Part shown: in pieces, positions 50,203-59,325 of the stretch | How positions within the stretch are numbered: position 1 is the stretch's first letter | Layout: every line of letters begins with the position of its first letter | Source: Methylobacterium sp. WSM2598 | Lineage (GTDB): Bacteria; Pseudomonadota; Alphaproteobacteria; Rhizobiales; Beijerinckiaceae | Assembly: GCF_000379105.1 (NCBI RefSeq) | Contig: NZ_KB900609.1 | Location: forward strand, 5,604,663-5,668,662 | Reading direction: 5' to 3' | Length of the DNA stretch: 64,000 bases | Position numbers and translations under genes: made by a program | Notes under the pieces: generated by a model | What the model was told of the DNA's origin: nothing | The model's input: the letters and a program-made list of their open reading frames with translations, nothing else | The model's database searches: none

Positions 50203-51798
50203 TCAGGCGGCGCTGCGCCCTTCCAGGAAGGCCTTCTGCTCGTCGGCCGGCGCGCCGAGGAGGCGGTCGATGGCGTCCTTCGGCATCGGGGCGCCGAACA
50301 GGTAGCCCTGCCCGAAATCGCAGCCCTGGCCCGACAGCCACTCGACGCTCGCGGCCGTCTCGATCCCCTCGGCGGTGGTGGTCAGGCCGAGGCTGGTGCC
50401 GAGCTTGATGATCGCGTCGACGAGCTTGGCGCGCTCGTCGCTCATGGTGATCGAGTCGACGTAGCTGCGGTCGATCTTCAGCTTGTCGAAGCGCAGCTCG
50501 CGCAGGTGATAGAGGCTCGAATAGCCGGTGCCGAAATCGTCGAGGGCGATGCGCACCCCGAGATTCTGCAGCGAGGTCAGGGTGGCCCGGGTGGCCTCGA
50601 GATCCTGGACGAGGGCGGATTCGGTGATCTCGACCTCCAGGCGGTTGGGCGGGAAGCCGGTCTCGGTGAGGATCGCCAGGATGCGCTCGGCGAGCCAGCG
50701 GTCCTGGAATTGCTGCGGCGCGATGTTGACGGCGAGGCGCAGGTGGCTCGGCCAGCTGCGCGCGTCGAGGCAGGATTGCCGCAGCAGGCGGTAGCTGAGT
50801 TCGGCGATCATGCCGGTCTCCTCCGCCGCCGCGATGAACTGGTTGGGGGTGAGGAGGCCGCGGGTCGGGTGGCGCCAGCGGGCCAGCACCTCGACGCCGA
50901 CGAGTTCCTGGTTCGGCAGCGCGACCACGGGCTGGTAGAAGGGCTCGATCTCGCCGGTCTCGATCGCGGTGCGCAGTTCGCTCTCGAGGAGCGCCCGCTC
51001 CTTCAGTTCGAGGTCCATGGCGCTCTGGAAGAAGCGGTAGGTGCCGCGGCCCTCCTTCTTGCCCTGGTACATGGCGAGGTCGGCGGCGTGCATGATGCCG
51101 TGGGCGTCGACGTCCTCGCGGGAGATCAGGGTGATGCCGACCGTCGCGCCGACCTTGAGTTCGGCCTGCGCCCACTCGACCGGGCGGGCGATGGCGGCGA
51201 TGACCTGCTCGGCGAGCCTGGCGAGCGCCTCGCTGCCGGTCTCGCCGATGACCAGGAGGGCGAATTCGTCGCCGCCGAGGCGGGCGGCGAGGCCCTGGCT
51301 CGGGGCGAGGGAGCGCAGGCGGTCGGCGACGGCGCAGAGCACCGCGTCGCCGGCCGCGTGGCCGTAGAGGTCGTTGACGGGCTTGAAGCGGTCGATGTCG
51401 ATCAGCAGGACGGCGCCGGAGACCGCGGTGGCGCTCGACCGCATCAGGCGGTCGATCGCCTCCAGCAGCAGGCGGCGGTTGGCGAGGCCGGTGAGCGCGT
51501 CGTGGCGGGCGACGGCTTCCGCGTGGGCGGCGGCGGCATCGCGCTCGCGCATCACCCGGCGCAGCTTCAGCGACTTGCGGACGGTGACGCCGACCATGGT
51601 CAGCCCCATCAGCAGCATGAAGGTGAACAGGTCGGTGAGGCCGCTCTCCAGCATGAATCGGCCGAAGGCCTGGAACACGCCGGACTTGGCGCCGATCAGG
51701 CCCCAGAAGCCGGCAATGACCAGCAGGCAGAGGCCCTCGTAGAGCTCGCCCTCGCCCCATGTCGATCGCGCCCTTGTCGATCGCGTCTTGGCAGACAT
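50203..51798 (-). CDS. Membrane GGDEF-EAL cyclic-di-GMP protein
   Basis: A 531-residue protein. Two N-terminal helices (EGLCLLVIAGFWGLIGAK, LFTFMLLMGLTMVGVTV) are followed by a GGDEF domain with intact RLGGDEFALL and an EAL domain reading VEVLARWRHPT (an EVL variant), with the metal-ligand segments NIAPQQF, EITESALVQ and DDFGTGYSSL and the Lys in KIDRSYV. Both activities therefore look possible, a typical bifunctional arrangement. The net direction cannot be told. It is a candidate second-messenger link for the surface functions in this window, though unlinked to the Wsp-like operon. Confidence 0.92.
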   Translation of the reverse strand: MSAKTRSTRARSTWGEGELYEGLCLLVIAGFWGLIGAKSGVFQAFGRFMLESGLTDLFTFMLLMGLTMVGVTVRKSLKLRRVMRERDAAAAHAEAVARHDALTGLANRRLLLEAIDRLMRSSATAVSGAVLLIDIDRFKPVNDLYGHAAGDAVLCAVADRLRSLAPSQGLAARLGGDEFALLVIGETGSEALARLAEQVIAAIARPVEWAQAELKVGATVGITLISREDVDAHGIMHAADLAMYQGKKEGRGTYRFFQSAMDLELKERALLESELRTAIETGEIEPFYQPVVALPNQELVGVEVLARWRHPTRGLLTPNQFIAAAEETGMIAELSYRLLRQSCLDARSWPSHLRLAVNIAPQQFQDRWLAERILAILTETGFPPNRLEVEITESALVQDLEATRATLTSLQNLGVRIALDDFGTGYSSLYHLRELRFDKLKIDRSYVDSITMSDERAKLVDAIIKLGTSLGLTTTAEGIETAASVEWLSGQGCDFGQGYLFGAPMPKDAIDRLLGAPADEQKAFLEGRSAA

Positions 51799-52183
51799 GA
51801 TTCACCCCGTACCCTGGTCGGGCTGTGATCGCACCGCCGGTTTAAGAAATCTGCCCGGTCGGTCGCGGTGGGATCCGCCTACGCCCGGCGCGGTTAAAAA
51901 TTCCTGACGCGCCAGTCGAGCCAGGGATTCGGGCATGATCCACCCAAGTATCGTGCCGGCCGGATCTGGGGCTGGGGCCGCGGCGGGGCGGCCGGGCGGC
52001 CGCAACCTTGCTGGAGGTCGGCCGGGGCGCGGCGTCAGATCGTGGCCGCGCCGAGGGATGATCGGCGTGACCGCCCGGAGCGCGGCGCGGATCGCCGGCC
52101 CGCCCGGGTGCCGGCCCGAACCGCACGATCGGGGGTGACGCGCCGTGTCCGGTCGGCTATCGCTTCGCCGGCTGCGCCGCGCG
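51799..52183. other. Intergenic region before the tRNA
   Basis: 385 bp without a credible gene. AT-rich spots at about 51840-51850 and 51893-51903 may hold the promoter of the GGDEF-EAL gene (minus). The rest is GC-rich spacer. No inverted repeats of note. Confidence 0.5.
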
Positions 52184-52259
52184 GGGCCCGTAGCTCAACG
52201 GTTAGAGCCGGCCGCTCATAACGGTCTGGTTGCAGGTTCGAATCCTGCCGGGCCCACCA
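52184..52259 (+). tRNA. tRNA with CAT anticodon (Ile2 or elongator Met)
   Basis: A complete cloverleaf can be drawn: acceptor GGGCCCG/CGGGCCC, D arm GCTC/GAGC, anticodon stem GGCCG/CGGTC with loop CTCATAA, T arm GCAGG/CCTGC with TTCGAAT, and an encoded CCA. Anticodon CAT. The GGGCCC acceptor and sequence resemble the lysidine-modified tRNA-Ile2 (reading AUA) more than the usual elongator Met, but this needs a classifier. It borders the prophage remnant, so it may have been its attachment site. Confidence 0.95.
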
Positions 52260-52435
52260 CCATCACCGAGAGGTTGGCGGGATCGCGCAGTGGTCCTGGT
52301 GGGGCGCCCACCGAAGATCCCACATATCGAGGCGTCCGGATGCGCGCGGAAAACCTCTCCGCCGCGCCGCGTTGGCGGTCCGGGTGATGCTGCCCGTCCG
52401 CGTCCCGCAGCATCTGCACGGTCATGCCGAGCTAG

Positions 52436-52663
52436 CCCGCCAGCGCGCCGAACGACGGCCCCACCTCGGCGAATGTCGGATCGGCGCAGGCGGTCCTCGC
52501 GCAGACCTCCGACGTCGTGGACGCGTCGGCCGCGGGCGCCCGGATCGACCCGGTCGCCATCGAGACCGTCGAGGGCGGCGCCGACGCGCCCGCGGGCAGA
52601 TGGTATTTGTGGTTGCGCTCAAACAACCATTCCGGGTATGGTCCCGCTCACTCTGCGGCATGA
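52436..52663 (+). pseudogene. Start-less coding fragment, phage-remnant region
   Basis: An open stretch of 75 codons between an in-frame TAG and TGA. It reads Ala/Asp/Val-rich sequence (NVGSAQAVLAQTSDVVDA, VAIETVEGGADAPAGRWY) with no start codon at its beginning. It looks like the C-terminal piece of a lost gene, possibly virion-related from context only. The antisense frame is equally open, so the strand is uncertain. Confidence 0.25.
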
Positions 52664-52686
52664 CGTATCGGAGTGGCGGTGACCTG

Positions 52687-52911
52687 ATGGCCCAATTCGT
52701 CATCAACCCGGATCTTCTGCCCGTCGGCAGCGTGTCGCGGATGCTGCGCAGCACCGCGCGGAGCAACGGCCAGAACCTCGCGGGCGGAGATCAGGTCGTT
52801 GCGACGTCGGCCGGTCACTGCACCGCCTCGAAGACTTGCGCCGTCTTGCCCGTCAGGGAGCGTGATCGATGTCGACCGCCCGGTCCGCCGGTCGCGGTTG
52901 GCCTCGGATGA
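52687..52911 (+). CDS. Short hypothetical protein in the phage-remnant region
   Basis: A 74-residue frame starting MAQFVINPDLLPVGSVSRML. The first 45 residues look protein-like, the tail is Arg/Pro-rich low-complexity sequence, suggesting a frameshifted end. It has a weak ribosome site. No family recognised. Confidence 0.3.
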   Translation: MAQFVINPDLLPVGSVSRMLRSTARSNGQNLAGGDQVVATSAGHCTASKTCAVLPVRERDRCRPPGPPVAVGLG

Positions 52912-53022
52912 CACCGGCGCTCACACCGGGTCGGCCCGCCCGCTGAGCACGCCGACCGTCGACTTCGTCGCGGACGTCGAGCCGCGCGTCGACACCCCGA
53001 TATCCCCACGCGAGAGATCAGC

Positions 53023-54633
53023 ATGGCGCCGCCTCCGGTCCTGCCTGAAGACGTGTTCCGCGCCGCCAATCCGGCCAACAACCCGTCCTCCGACGTGTAC
53101 GACCCGCCGAAAGGCGACATCATCGCACTGCTCCGGCGGATGCTCGACGCGGTGACCGCCTGCTCGGCCGCGACGGGCATGGACCCGACGATCGTCTCGA
53201 CCTTGCGGACCAGCCTGACGAACGAGATCGCACGAGCGCAGCGCGAGGAGGGCGCGCGCTCCCGGGCGCAGCTCCGCGCGCTGCTCGGGACCGTCGCGGC
53301 CCTCGACCTGCCCCCCAGGGGCCCCACGCGGGTCTCGTGGGTGGACGACAGCGCGCATGCACGCTCGATCGCGATCCCGGACCCGGCGAACACGCTCCCG
53401 CTCTACCCGATCATGGGGCAGTCCAACGCCTTCGGCGCCACCACCGGCGCCGTGGTGTCCACCTCGAACCCCTATCCGGGCCGGGTGCTGATGCCGGAGG
53501 GCGGGCTGCACACCTACGGCGGGGTGGCCAACCTCGCGGACATGCAGGAGGGCATCGACCTCGTCGCCCACGAGACCATCGCCTCCGGCTTCGCCACCCA
53601 CCTCGTGCGCGACCTCGACGCGGCGATCCCGAACACGAACTTCCGCGTCGCGAGCTTCATCAGCGCGCTCGGCTCGCGATCCTACCCTCAGCTGACCGAG
53701 GGCTCGGATCAGTTCACGTTCGGCATGCGGGCGATCAGCCAGATCTACCAGCAGCAGCGGCGCAAGGGCTGCCGCGTGCTGGTCCCGGGCGTGCTGTGGG
53801 TGCAGGGCGAGAACGACAATACCGGCGGCTGGGGCGACCACTACGACGGCATGCTGGATCAGCTGCAGCAGCGGCTGGAGACGCGAATCCAGCAGATCAC
53901 CGGCCAGATCGAGCCGGTGATCCTGTATCTCGCCCAGACCAACAGCATCAACACGTGGGACAGCATCCTCGGACAGAGGGTGCAGGAGGCCCAGATCCGG
54001 GCGGCGGCGCGCAATCCGCTGCTCTGCCTCGTCGGCCCCATGTACTCCTTCGCGGTCAACCCGGCTGACCACGTCCACAAGACGAGCCGCGGCGCCTACG
54101 AGATGGGCCAGATGTTCGGTCGCGCGGTGTTCATGCGCCAGTACGGCTCGGCCCGCGCCGTCGCGCTCACGCCGCTCGACGTGTGGCGGGCGACGCCGCC
54201 GGCGGGCGTGGCGGCGCGCATCAGCGCCACGTTCCGGGTGCCTGTCGAGCCCCTCGTCCTCGACGCCTCGGGCAACGTCATCGCGGTGTCCGGGATGGCG
54301 GCGGCGCCGAGCGGGACCGGCGGCGGCTACGGGTTCGACGTGTACGACGACCTTGGCAACGTGGTTCCGATCAGCGCCGTCTCGGTCGGGGTGCCCTCGA
54401 CGCAGTACGCCGGCCCGCCGCGCCTCGACATCGACCTCGCGGTGGCGCCGACCGCGCGCCGGCTGCGCGTGAACTACGCCCAGCGCCGCGACGACGCGCG
54501 CCCCGACACCAGCGACGGCCCGCTGACCGGTGCCCGGGGCTGCCTGCGGGACAGCGCGGCTCACATCTCCATCGTCGGTGGCGGTCCGCAATACAATTGG
54601 TGCGTCCAGTTCTCGCGCCTGATCGCGGCCTGA
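53023..54633 (+). CDS. SGNH-type esterase (sialate O-acetylesterase-like), tail-fibre context
   Basis: A 536-residue protein. The esterase domain (about 125-370) has the nucleophile S134 in PIMGQSNAFG, the block with Asn in VLWVQGENDN, and the Asp/His pair D349/H352 in DHVHKTSRGAYEMG, all expected for SGNH hydrolases of the sialate esterase group. The first 110 residues are helical (PPKGDIIALLRRMLDAVTAC) and the last 150 are beta-rich. Such enzymes on phage tails remove acetyl groups from host surface glycans. It is 26 bp upstream of a spike-fibre-like gene, so it is read as a virion-associated deacetylase left from a prophage. Confidence 0.8.
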   Translation: MAPPPVLPEDVFRAANPANNPSSDVYDPPKGDIIALLRRMLDAVTACSAATGMDPTIVSTLRTSLTNEIARAQREEGARSRAQLRALLGTVAALDLPPRGPTRVSWVDDSAHARSIAIPDPANTLPLYPIMGQSNAFGATTGAVVSTSNPYPGRVLMPEGGLHTYGGVANLADMQEGIDLVAHETIASGFATHLVRDLDAAIPNTNFRVASFISALGSRSYPQLTEGSDQFTFGMRAISQIYQQQRRKGCRVLVPGVLWVQGENDNTGGWGDHYDGMLDQLQQRLETRIQQITGQIEPVILYLAQTNSINTWDSILGQRVQEAQIRAAARNPLLCLVGPMYSFAVNPADHVHKTSRGAYEMGQMFGRAVFMRQYGSARAVALTPLDVWRATPPAGVAARISATFRVPVEPLVLDASGNVIAVSGMAAAPSGTGGGYGFDVYDDLGNVVPISAVSVGVPSTQYAGPPRLDIDLAVAPTARRLRVNYAQRRDDARPDTSDGPLTGARGCLRDSAAHISIVGGGPQYNWCVQFSRLIAA

Positions 54634-54659
54634 TCCCTCACAGCTGTCGGAGTTAACGG

Positions 54660-55913
54660 ATGGTCGCTCTGGGTCGCCTGAGCGCGCTGACGCCTGCCGG
54701 CGTGTCGCTCGATCTCAATCCACTCACCGGGCTGGCGATGGTGTCCGGCGTGAAGTCCTCGCTCGAGGACGCGATCACCTTCGCCCGTGCCGGCACGGCC
54801 TGGGACTACGACGTCGGCGGCCTGCTTCGCCAAGCCGCCGCGGGCATGCCGCGCCTCTCCTACCACCCGCATTCGGGGTTGCCGCTCGGCCTGCTGATCG
54901 AGCCGCCGAGCGCCGATCTGTGGGACCGCACCGAGGATTTCGAGAACGACGCCTGGACCAAGACGGGCCTCCAGCTATACGTCGGCTCCGTCTCCGGCCT
55001 CGACGGTCGCAGCATCGGCACCCGCATGGTGGACACGGGGTCGTCGCGCGGATTGATCACCCGGAACATCGCCGTCGGGTCCGGCGACGCCGCGTACTCG
55101 GCCGCGTTCACGGCGCGCGCGATCCCCGGCGGGGTCAGGTCCATCGAGGCCACCATCCACTTCCACGGCGGATCGGGGAACCAGGGCGGCAGCGCCGTCT
55201 ACGACCTGTTGCTCGGCAAGGCCGTCTCTGGCACCGGCGCCTCCTGCGGGATGGTCCCGGCGCCGTTCGGGGCGTGGCGCTGCATCCTCGCGGCCTGCAA
55301 CACCCACGGCCATACCGGGATCACGGTCGGCCTCGGGCGGTGGGCGCGGGACCCCGACAACGGCTACGATGTTCTGTCGATCTCCATGGAGGCCCGGGAA
55401 GAGGCGACCTCCCCGATGCGGTCAGGCGCAGGCCTATCGACCCGTGCGGCCGAGACGGCATCCCTCGCCGTGGGCGACTGGTTCAACCCGGTCGAGGGCA
55501 CCTTCGTCGCCGAGTTCATCGCCAACGGCAGCCCGTATTCGGATCAGCAGGTGTTCGCCCTGCGCGGTGAGGGCGGCGCATTCATGGGGATGAGCCGGAG
55601 TCATTTCGGTCCGGCCGTTGGTGTGGCGGCGTCCGGCGTCGGCCTCGCGATGTACGGCGCGCCGCAGTTCGGCCTGATCCGTGCGGGCTTCACGTACCGA
55701 GACTCCGCCTGGATCGCCGCGAAGTCTGGCGGTGGCAACGACTACCTCTACGGATCGGTCGCGACAGCAACCTGGCCCGTGCCGACGAGCCTGACCACGC
55801 TGGACATCGGGCACTACGCCGGCGGCTCTCAGCTCAACGGCTATCTCCGGCGCCTGCTCTACATCCCGCACCTTCTCAGCGCGACCGAACTGTCAAACAT
55901 CGTCGTCATCTGA
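54660..55913 (+). CDS. Phage spike/tail-fibre-like protein
   Basis: A 417-residue protein. The opening VSLDLNPLTGLAMVSGVKSS, AWDYDVGGLLRQAAAGMPRL and LPLGLLIEPPSADLWDRTED match the pattern of phage head-spike/fibre proteins found in alphaproteobacterial prophages. The middle and end are beta-rich, lectin-like (LamG-type) sequence. GGAG sits at the right distance from the ATG. It likely contacts the host surface. Its codon use is like the host, so the transfer is old or from a GC-rich phage. Confidence 0.72.
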   Translation: MVALGRLSALTPAGVSLDLNPLTGLAMVSGVKSSLEDAITFARAGTAWDYDVGGLLRQAAAGMPRLSYHPHSGLPLGLLIEPPSADLWDRTEDFENDAWTKTGLQLYVGSVSGLDGRSIGTRMVDTGSSRGLITRNIAVGSGDAAYSAAFTARAIPGGVRSIEATIHFHGGSGNQGGSAVYDLLLGKAVSGTGASCGMVPAPFGAWRCILAACNTHGHTGITVGLGRWARDPDNGYDVLSISMEAREEATSPMRSGAGLSTRAAETASLAVGDWFNPVEGTFVAEFIANGSPYSDQQVFALRGEGGAFMGMSRSHFGPAVGVAASGVGLAMYGAPQFGLIRAGFTYRDSAWIAAKSGGGNDYLYGSVATATWPVPTSLTTLDIGHYAGGSQLNGYLRRLLYIPHLLSATELSNIVVI

Positions 55914-55923
55914 GGTCTGCGCC

Positions 55924-56066
55924 ATGGCAGCAGAGCCGCAGCCCGAGACCGTGCGCGAACAGCGCTTCCGCCCGGCGGACCGCTCGCGGCCGTCTCCATC
56001 GTGCTGAGCTGCACGGATGGCGAGATCCGCTGCGCCGTGGAGGGGACCGCGCCGCCGCGGGGGTGA
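55924..56066 (+). pseudogene. Short frameshifted gene after the spike protein
   Basis: A frame starting MAAEPQPETVREQRFRPA is cut by a stop at 56005-56007. The neighbouring register continues with protein-like AAVSIVLSCTDGEIRCAVEG to a stop at 56064-56066. A single indel near 55975 would join the two into a roughly 47-residue protein. It is probably a small phage gene that has decayed. Confidence 0.45.
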
Positions 56067-56357
56067 GACCCGCGCGGCCACGGCGCGGTGCGACGGCAGC
56101 GCGCCGCGTCTCCGGACGTCCCGCCGGCTCCCCGAAGCCGGCTCCCTGAAGCCGGCTCCCCGAAGCCGGACCCCGCCGAAGTCGGACCCCGTCGAAGCCG
56201 GACCTCGCCGAAGGCGGGCGCCGTCGCGCGATCCGGGACCGGCGGCGCGAGGGCGGGACTCCGTCCCGGTGCCGCGCCCCGCGCCCGGTTCCAACCCCAC
56301 CCGCCGCGGTGTAAGCCTGGGCGTGGGGGCAGCTTCGCGCGAAGGGGAGGCGGGCGC
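56067..56357. other. Spacer with repeat array before the membrane protein gene
   Basis: About 290 bp. It contains the 14/16-bp repeat array at 56126-56215 and otherwise no credible gene. It marks the right edge of the prophage remnant. Confidence 0.5.
56126..56215. repeat. 14- and 16-bp tandem repeats, 3 + 3 copies
   Basis: Three 14-bp units of the type GGCTCCCCGAAGCC start at 56126, 56140 and 56154. They are followed by three 16-bp relatives (GGACCCCGTCGAAGCC type) at 56168, 56184 and 56200. Each unit is near-palindromic, so the array could form a series of small hairpins. Confidence 0.85.
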
Positions 56358-57020
56358 ATGATCTTCTCCGGCCGCACGCTGGTCGCGGCGCTCGTCCCCC
56401 TGGCGGCCGCCCTGGCGGCGGTCGGGCTCGCGGCGCTCACCGGGTTCAGCCAGGCCCGCGCCGAGGCAGCCGGCTACGGGGCCTGGGTCTACGGCTTCTT
56501 CCTCGACCAATTCCCCCTCTACGCCGTCGCGATTATCTACGGGGTCGCCCGCATCCTCGCGGTGACCGCCGAGGCGCTCGACCGCTCCGCCGCCCGCCGC
56601 CTCGCCGGCGCCGTCCTCGGCACTGCCCTGCTCCTCGGCCTCTCGCTCTACCCGACCTTCGGCGGCGCGGTCCTGAGGGCCGGGTTCATGGTCGGGGGCA
56701 TGAGCTTCCTGAACGGCGTGCCGCTGGCGGCGGCCCGGGCCCTCGGCGCCCTCGCGGCCCTGCTCCCGTTCGGGGCGGGGCTGGCGCTCGCCGGACTCGT
56801 CGGCGGGCGGCGGCGGAAACCCGGCTGGCTCCCGGCCCTGGCCGCGCGCGCCCTCGCGCTCTGGTGGGCGCTCGGCCTCCTCGGCCTCGGCCGCGCCGCC
56901 GGCCTCGCCGCCTGGCCGCAGCGGCCCCTCGACGGCGCGCAGGCGCTCCTCGCCGCCGGGCTCGTGCTCGCCGCCTTCCTGCCCCACGCAGTCCTGGCCG
57001 GGCTGCGCCGCCCCGGTTGA
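56358..57020 (+). CDS. Integral membrane protein, unknown function
   Basis: A 220-residue protein that appears to have six hydrophobic helices (LVAALVPLAAALAAVGLAAL, LYAVAIIYGVARILAV, LAGAVLGTALLLGLSLY, LGALAALLPFGAGLALAGLV, ALALWWALGLLGLG, ALLAAGLVLAAFLPH). No signature motif for a known transporter was seen. The ATG at 56358 has GGGGAGG at good spacing; the long upstream open frame encodes the repeat array and is rejected. It stands alone between the prophage remnant and fadD. Confidence 0.72.
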   Translation: MIFSGRTLVAALVPLAAALAAVGLAALTGFSQARAEAAGYGAWVYGFFLDQFPLYAVAIIYGVARILAVTAEALDRSAARRLAGAVLGTALLLGLSLYPTFGGAVLRAGFMVGGMSFLNGVPLAAARALGALAALLPFGAGLALAGLVGGRRRKPGWLPALAARALALWWALGLLGLGRAAGLAAWPQRPLDGAQALLAAGLVLAAFLPHAVLAGLRRPG

Positions 57021-57073
57021 ATCGGGGGCCCGGAGGCGCTAAGCAGGCGTCGGGGCCGGGCCGCCGGTCTTCA

Positions 57074-57091
57074 CCAAAAATCTTCGCCAAA
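57074..57091. promoter_or_regulatory. CCAAA-N8-CCAAA direct repeat upstream of fadD
   Basis: CCAAA at 57074-57078 and 57087-57091, 13 bp apart, in an AT-rich island 130 bp before the acyl-CoA ligase start. Same spacing and TCGCCAAA core as the site at 17523-17545. Candidate shared operator. Confidence 0.33.
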
Positions 57092-57218
57092 ACAAAAGGC
57101 TAGGCATGGTCGCGGGAGGCCCCCGCGGCACCCCGGAGGCCCCCGGGCGAGATGATCCGGACCGGCCGGACGCACCACGATCGAGCGGCGCCCGGTTCGG
57201 CGCATCGGGAGGAGAGAC

Positions 57219-58928
57219 ATGGGTGACCCTGTGCGCGTTCCGTCGCCCAGCCATCCGGATCGGCCCTGGCTGCGGGCCTATCCCGAGGGCGTCCCGGCGG
57301 AGATCGCGACCGACCAGCTCGGCACCCTCGCCGACCTCTTCGCCCGATCGACCGCGCGCTTCGCCGACCGGCCGGCCATCCGCTGCTTCGGGGCGGACCT
57401 CACCTACGCGGACCTGAGGGCGGGGGCCGAGGCCTTCGCGGGCTGGTTGCAGGCGCAGGGCATCCGCAAGGGCGACCGCGTCGCCCTGATGCTGCCCAAC
57501 GTCCCGGCCTACCCGATCGCCCTGTTCGGCGCCCTGATCGCGGGGGCGACCGCGGTCAACGTCAACCCGCTCTACACGGCGCGGGAGCTCACCCACCAGA
57601 TCGGCGATGCCGGCGCCCGGGTGCTGATCGTGCTGGAGAACTTCGCCGGCGTGGTCGCCGAGGCGCTGCCCGCGCTCCCCGGCCTGGAGCGGGTGGTGGT
57701 GGCGGGGCCCGGCGACGCGCTCGGCCTGCGCGGGCGGCTGATCGATCTCGCCTCGCGCCACCTGAAGAAGGCGGTGCCGCCCTACAGCCTGCCCGCCGGG
57801 CGCTCCGTCGCCTTCCGGGCGAGCCTCGCGGCCGGGCGCCGGGCCGGCTTCACGCCGGTCGACATCGCGCCCGACGACCTCGCCTTCCTGCAATATACGG
57901 GGGGCACGACCGGCATCTCCAAGGGTGCGATGCTCACCCACCGCAACGTGACCGCCAATATCGAGCAGAGCCGCCTCTGGTTCGGCATGCGCGACGACGA
58001 GGGCCCCGGCCGCGTCATGGTCACGGCGCTGCCGCTCTACCACATCTACGGGTTGACCTGCTGCTTCTTCTTCATGACGCGGCTCGGGGCGTGCTGCCTG
58101 TTGGTGCCCAACCCGCGGGACATCGCGGGCTTCGTGAAGCTGCTGCGCACGAACCGCTTCACCAACCTGTCGGGCGTGAACACGCTGTTCAACGCGCTCC
58201 TCAACCATCCCGACATTGGCCAGGTCGACTGGTCCGCCCTCGAATACGCCAATGCGGGCGGCATGGCGGTGCAGGCCGTGGTGGCGCGGCGCTGGAAGGC
58301 GCTCACCGGCAAGCCGATCATCGAGGGCTACGGCCTCTCCGAGACCGCGCCCGTCGTCTCGATCAATCGCCGCGACCTGACCGAGTGGTCGGGGACGATC
58401 GGCTACCCGGTGCCCTCGACCGAGGTGTCGGTGCGCGATCCCGCCGGGCAGGAGGTGGCGACCGGCGAGGCGGGCGAACTCTGCGTGCGCGGCCCGCAGG
58501 TCATGCCCGGCTACTGGCGCCGGCCCGACGAGACCGCCCGGGTGATGACCCCGGACGGGTTCTTCCGCACCGGCGACGTCGCCGTGCTGCAGCCCGACGG
58601 GCAGCTGCGCCTCGTCGACCGCATGAAGGACATGATCCTGGTCTCCGGCTTCAACGTCTACCCGAACGAGGTCGAGGACGTGCTCGCGACGCATCCGGGC
58701 GTGCTCGAAGTGGCGGTGGTGGGCCGGCCGCTCCCGGAGACCGGCGAGACGGTCGTCGCCCACGTGGTGCGGCGCGACCCCGACCTCACCGCCGACGCCC
58801 TGCGCGCCTTCGCGCGCAAGAACCTCACGGCCTACAAGGTCCCGCGGGAATTCGTCTTCCACGAGACGCTGCCGAAGAGCAATGTCGGCAAGGTGCTGCG
58901 CCGCGAACTGCGCGACGGCGCGGATTGA
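57219..58928 (+). CDS. fadD: Long-chain fatty acid-CoA ligase (FadD-like)
   Basis: A 569-residue adenylate-forming enzyme that activates long-chain fatty acids to acyl-CoA for degradation or membrane use. Motifs: LQYTGGTTGISKGAMLTHRN, GYGLSETAPVVSIN, the hinge region RTGDVAVLQPDGQLRLVDRM, VSGFNVYPNEVEDVLATHPG (the fatty-acid-ligase signature), and the catalytic Lys in KSNVGKVLRREL. The N-terminal DRPWLRAYPEGVPAEI is usual for alphaproteobacterial FadD. GGAGGAG precedes the ATG. It is monocistronic by layout, with a small minus-strand gene convergent to it. Confidence 0.93.
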   Translation: MGDPVRVPSPSHPDRPWLRAYPEGVPAEIATDQLGTLADLFARSTARFADRPAIRCFGADLTYADLRAGAEAFAGWLQAQGIRKGDRVALMLPNVPAYPIALFGALIAGATAVNVNPLYTARELTHQIGDAGARVLIVLENFAGVVAEALPALPGLERVVVAGPGDALGLRGRLIDLASRHLKKAVPPYSLPAGRSVAFRASLAAGRRAGFTPVDIAPDDLAFLQYTGGTTGISKGAMLTHRNVTANIEQSRLWFGMRDDEGPGRVMVTALPLYHIYGLTCCFFFMTRLGACCLLVPNPRDIAGFVKLLRTNRFTNLSGVNTLFNALLNHPDIGQVDWSALEYANAGGMAVQAVVARRWKALTGKPIIEGYGLSETAPVVSINRRDLTEWSGTIGYPVPSTEVSVRDPAGQEVATGEAGELCVRGPQVMPGYWRRPDETARVMTPDGFFRTGDVAVLQPDGQLRLVDRMKDMILVSGFNVYPNEVEDVLATHPGVLEVAVVGRPLPETGETVVAHVVRRDPDLTADALRAFARKNLTAYKVPREFVFHETLPKSNVGKVLRRELRDGAD

Positions 58929-58955
58929 GGGCCGCGGCGGGTCGGGCCACACCCG

Positions 58956-59192
58956 TCAGATCGGCCGCACCTCGCCGGGCCGCAACTTGAGGCGCGCGGT
59001 CAGGCGGTCCGAGAGCGTCCCGTTGAGTTCCACCGCCGCGTCCGGGGCCGCCACCGCGCGCACGGCCGCGAGGGCGCGGGGCGCGTCCGGCGCCATCGCC
59101 ACGTAGACCTGCAGCGCCACGCTCCCGGCCTCGTCGGCCGGGGCCGACACCGCCACCGTGTAGGCGATGTGCTTCGAATTCTTCGCGGGCAT
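58956..59192 (-). CDS. Conserved small hypothetical protein
   Basis: A 78-residue protein, MPAKNSKHIAYTVAVSAPAD and then an Ala/Val-rich alternating sequence ending LKLRPGEVRPI. It has a compact beta-alpha pattern and no signal peptide. No family recognised. It is convergent with fadD (27 bp apart) and divergent from the repeat-rich protein. Confidence 0.6.
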   Translation of the reverse strand: MPAKNSKHIAYTVAVSAPADEAGSVALQVYVAMAPDAPRALAAVRAVAAPDAAVELNGTLSDRLTARLKLRPGEVRPI

Positions 59193-59325
59193 GCGGCTCT
59201 ATCGCACGGGCGGTCCGTGGTGTCCGCGGTTTTCTTCGCTGCAGCGCGGCGCGATCGTGCCCTTGTCTTGCCGCAAGGTCACTGCCTTATGCTGGCGGCT
59301 CTACGGACAACGGACCAACTTTCCC

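Larger units (their letters stand above)
52260..53022. other. Decayed segment between tRNA and tail-type genes
   Basis: 760 bp with fragments of reading frame in changing registers and no intact gene of normal length. The composition is slightly less GC-rich than the flanks. Two low-confidence fragments are listed separately. No repeat of the tRNA 3' end was noticed further right by eye, so the second attachment site, if any, is not identified. Confidence 0.5.

Noticed and set aside
52216..52425. Minus-strand frame ending GPAGFEPATRPL
   Set aside because: This ending is the well-known artefact of translating the antisense of a tRNA T arm. The frame overlaps the tRNA at 52184-52259.
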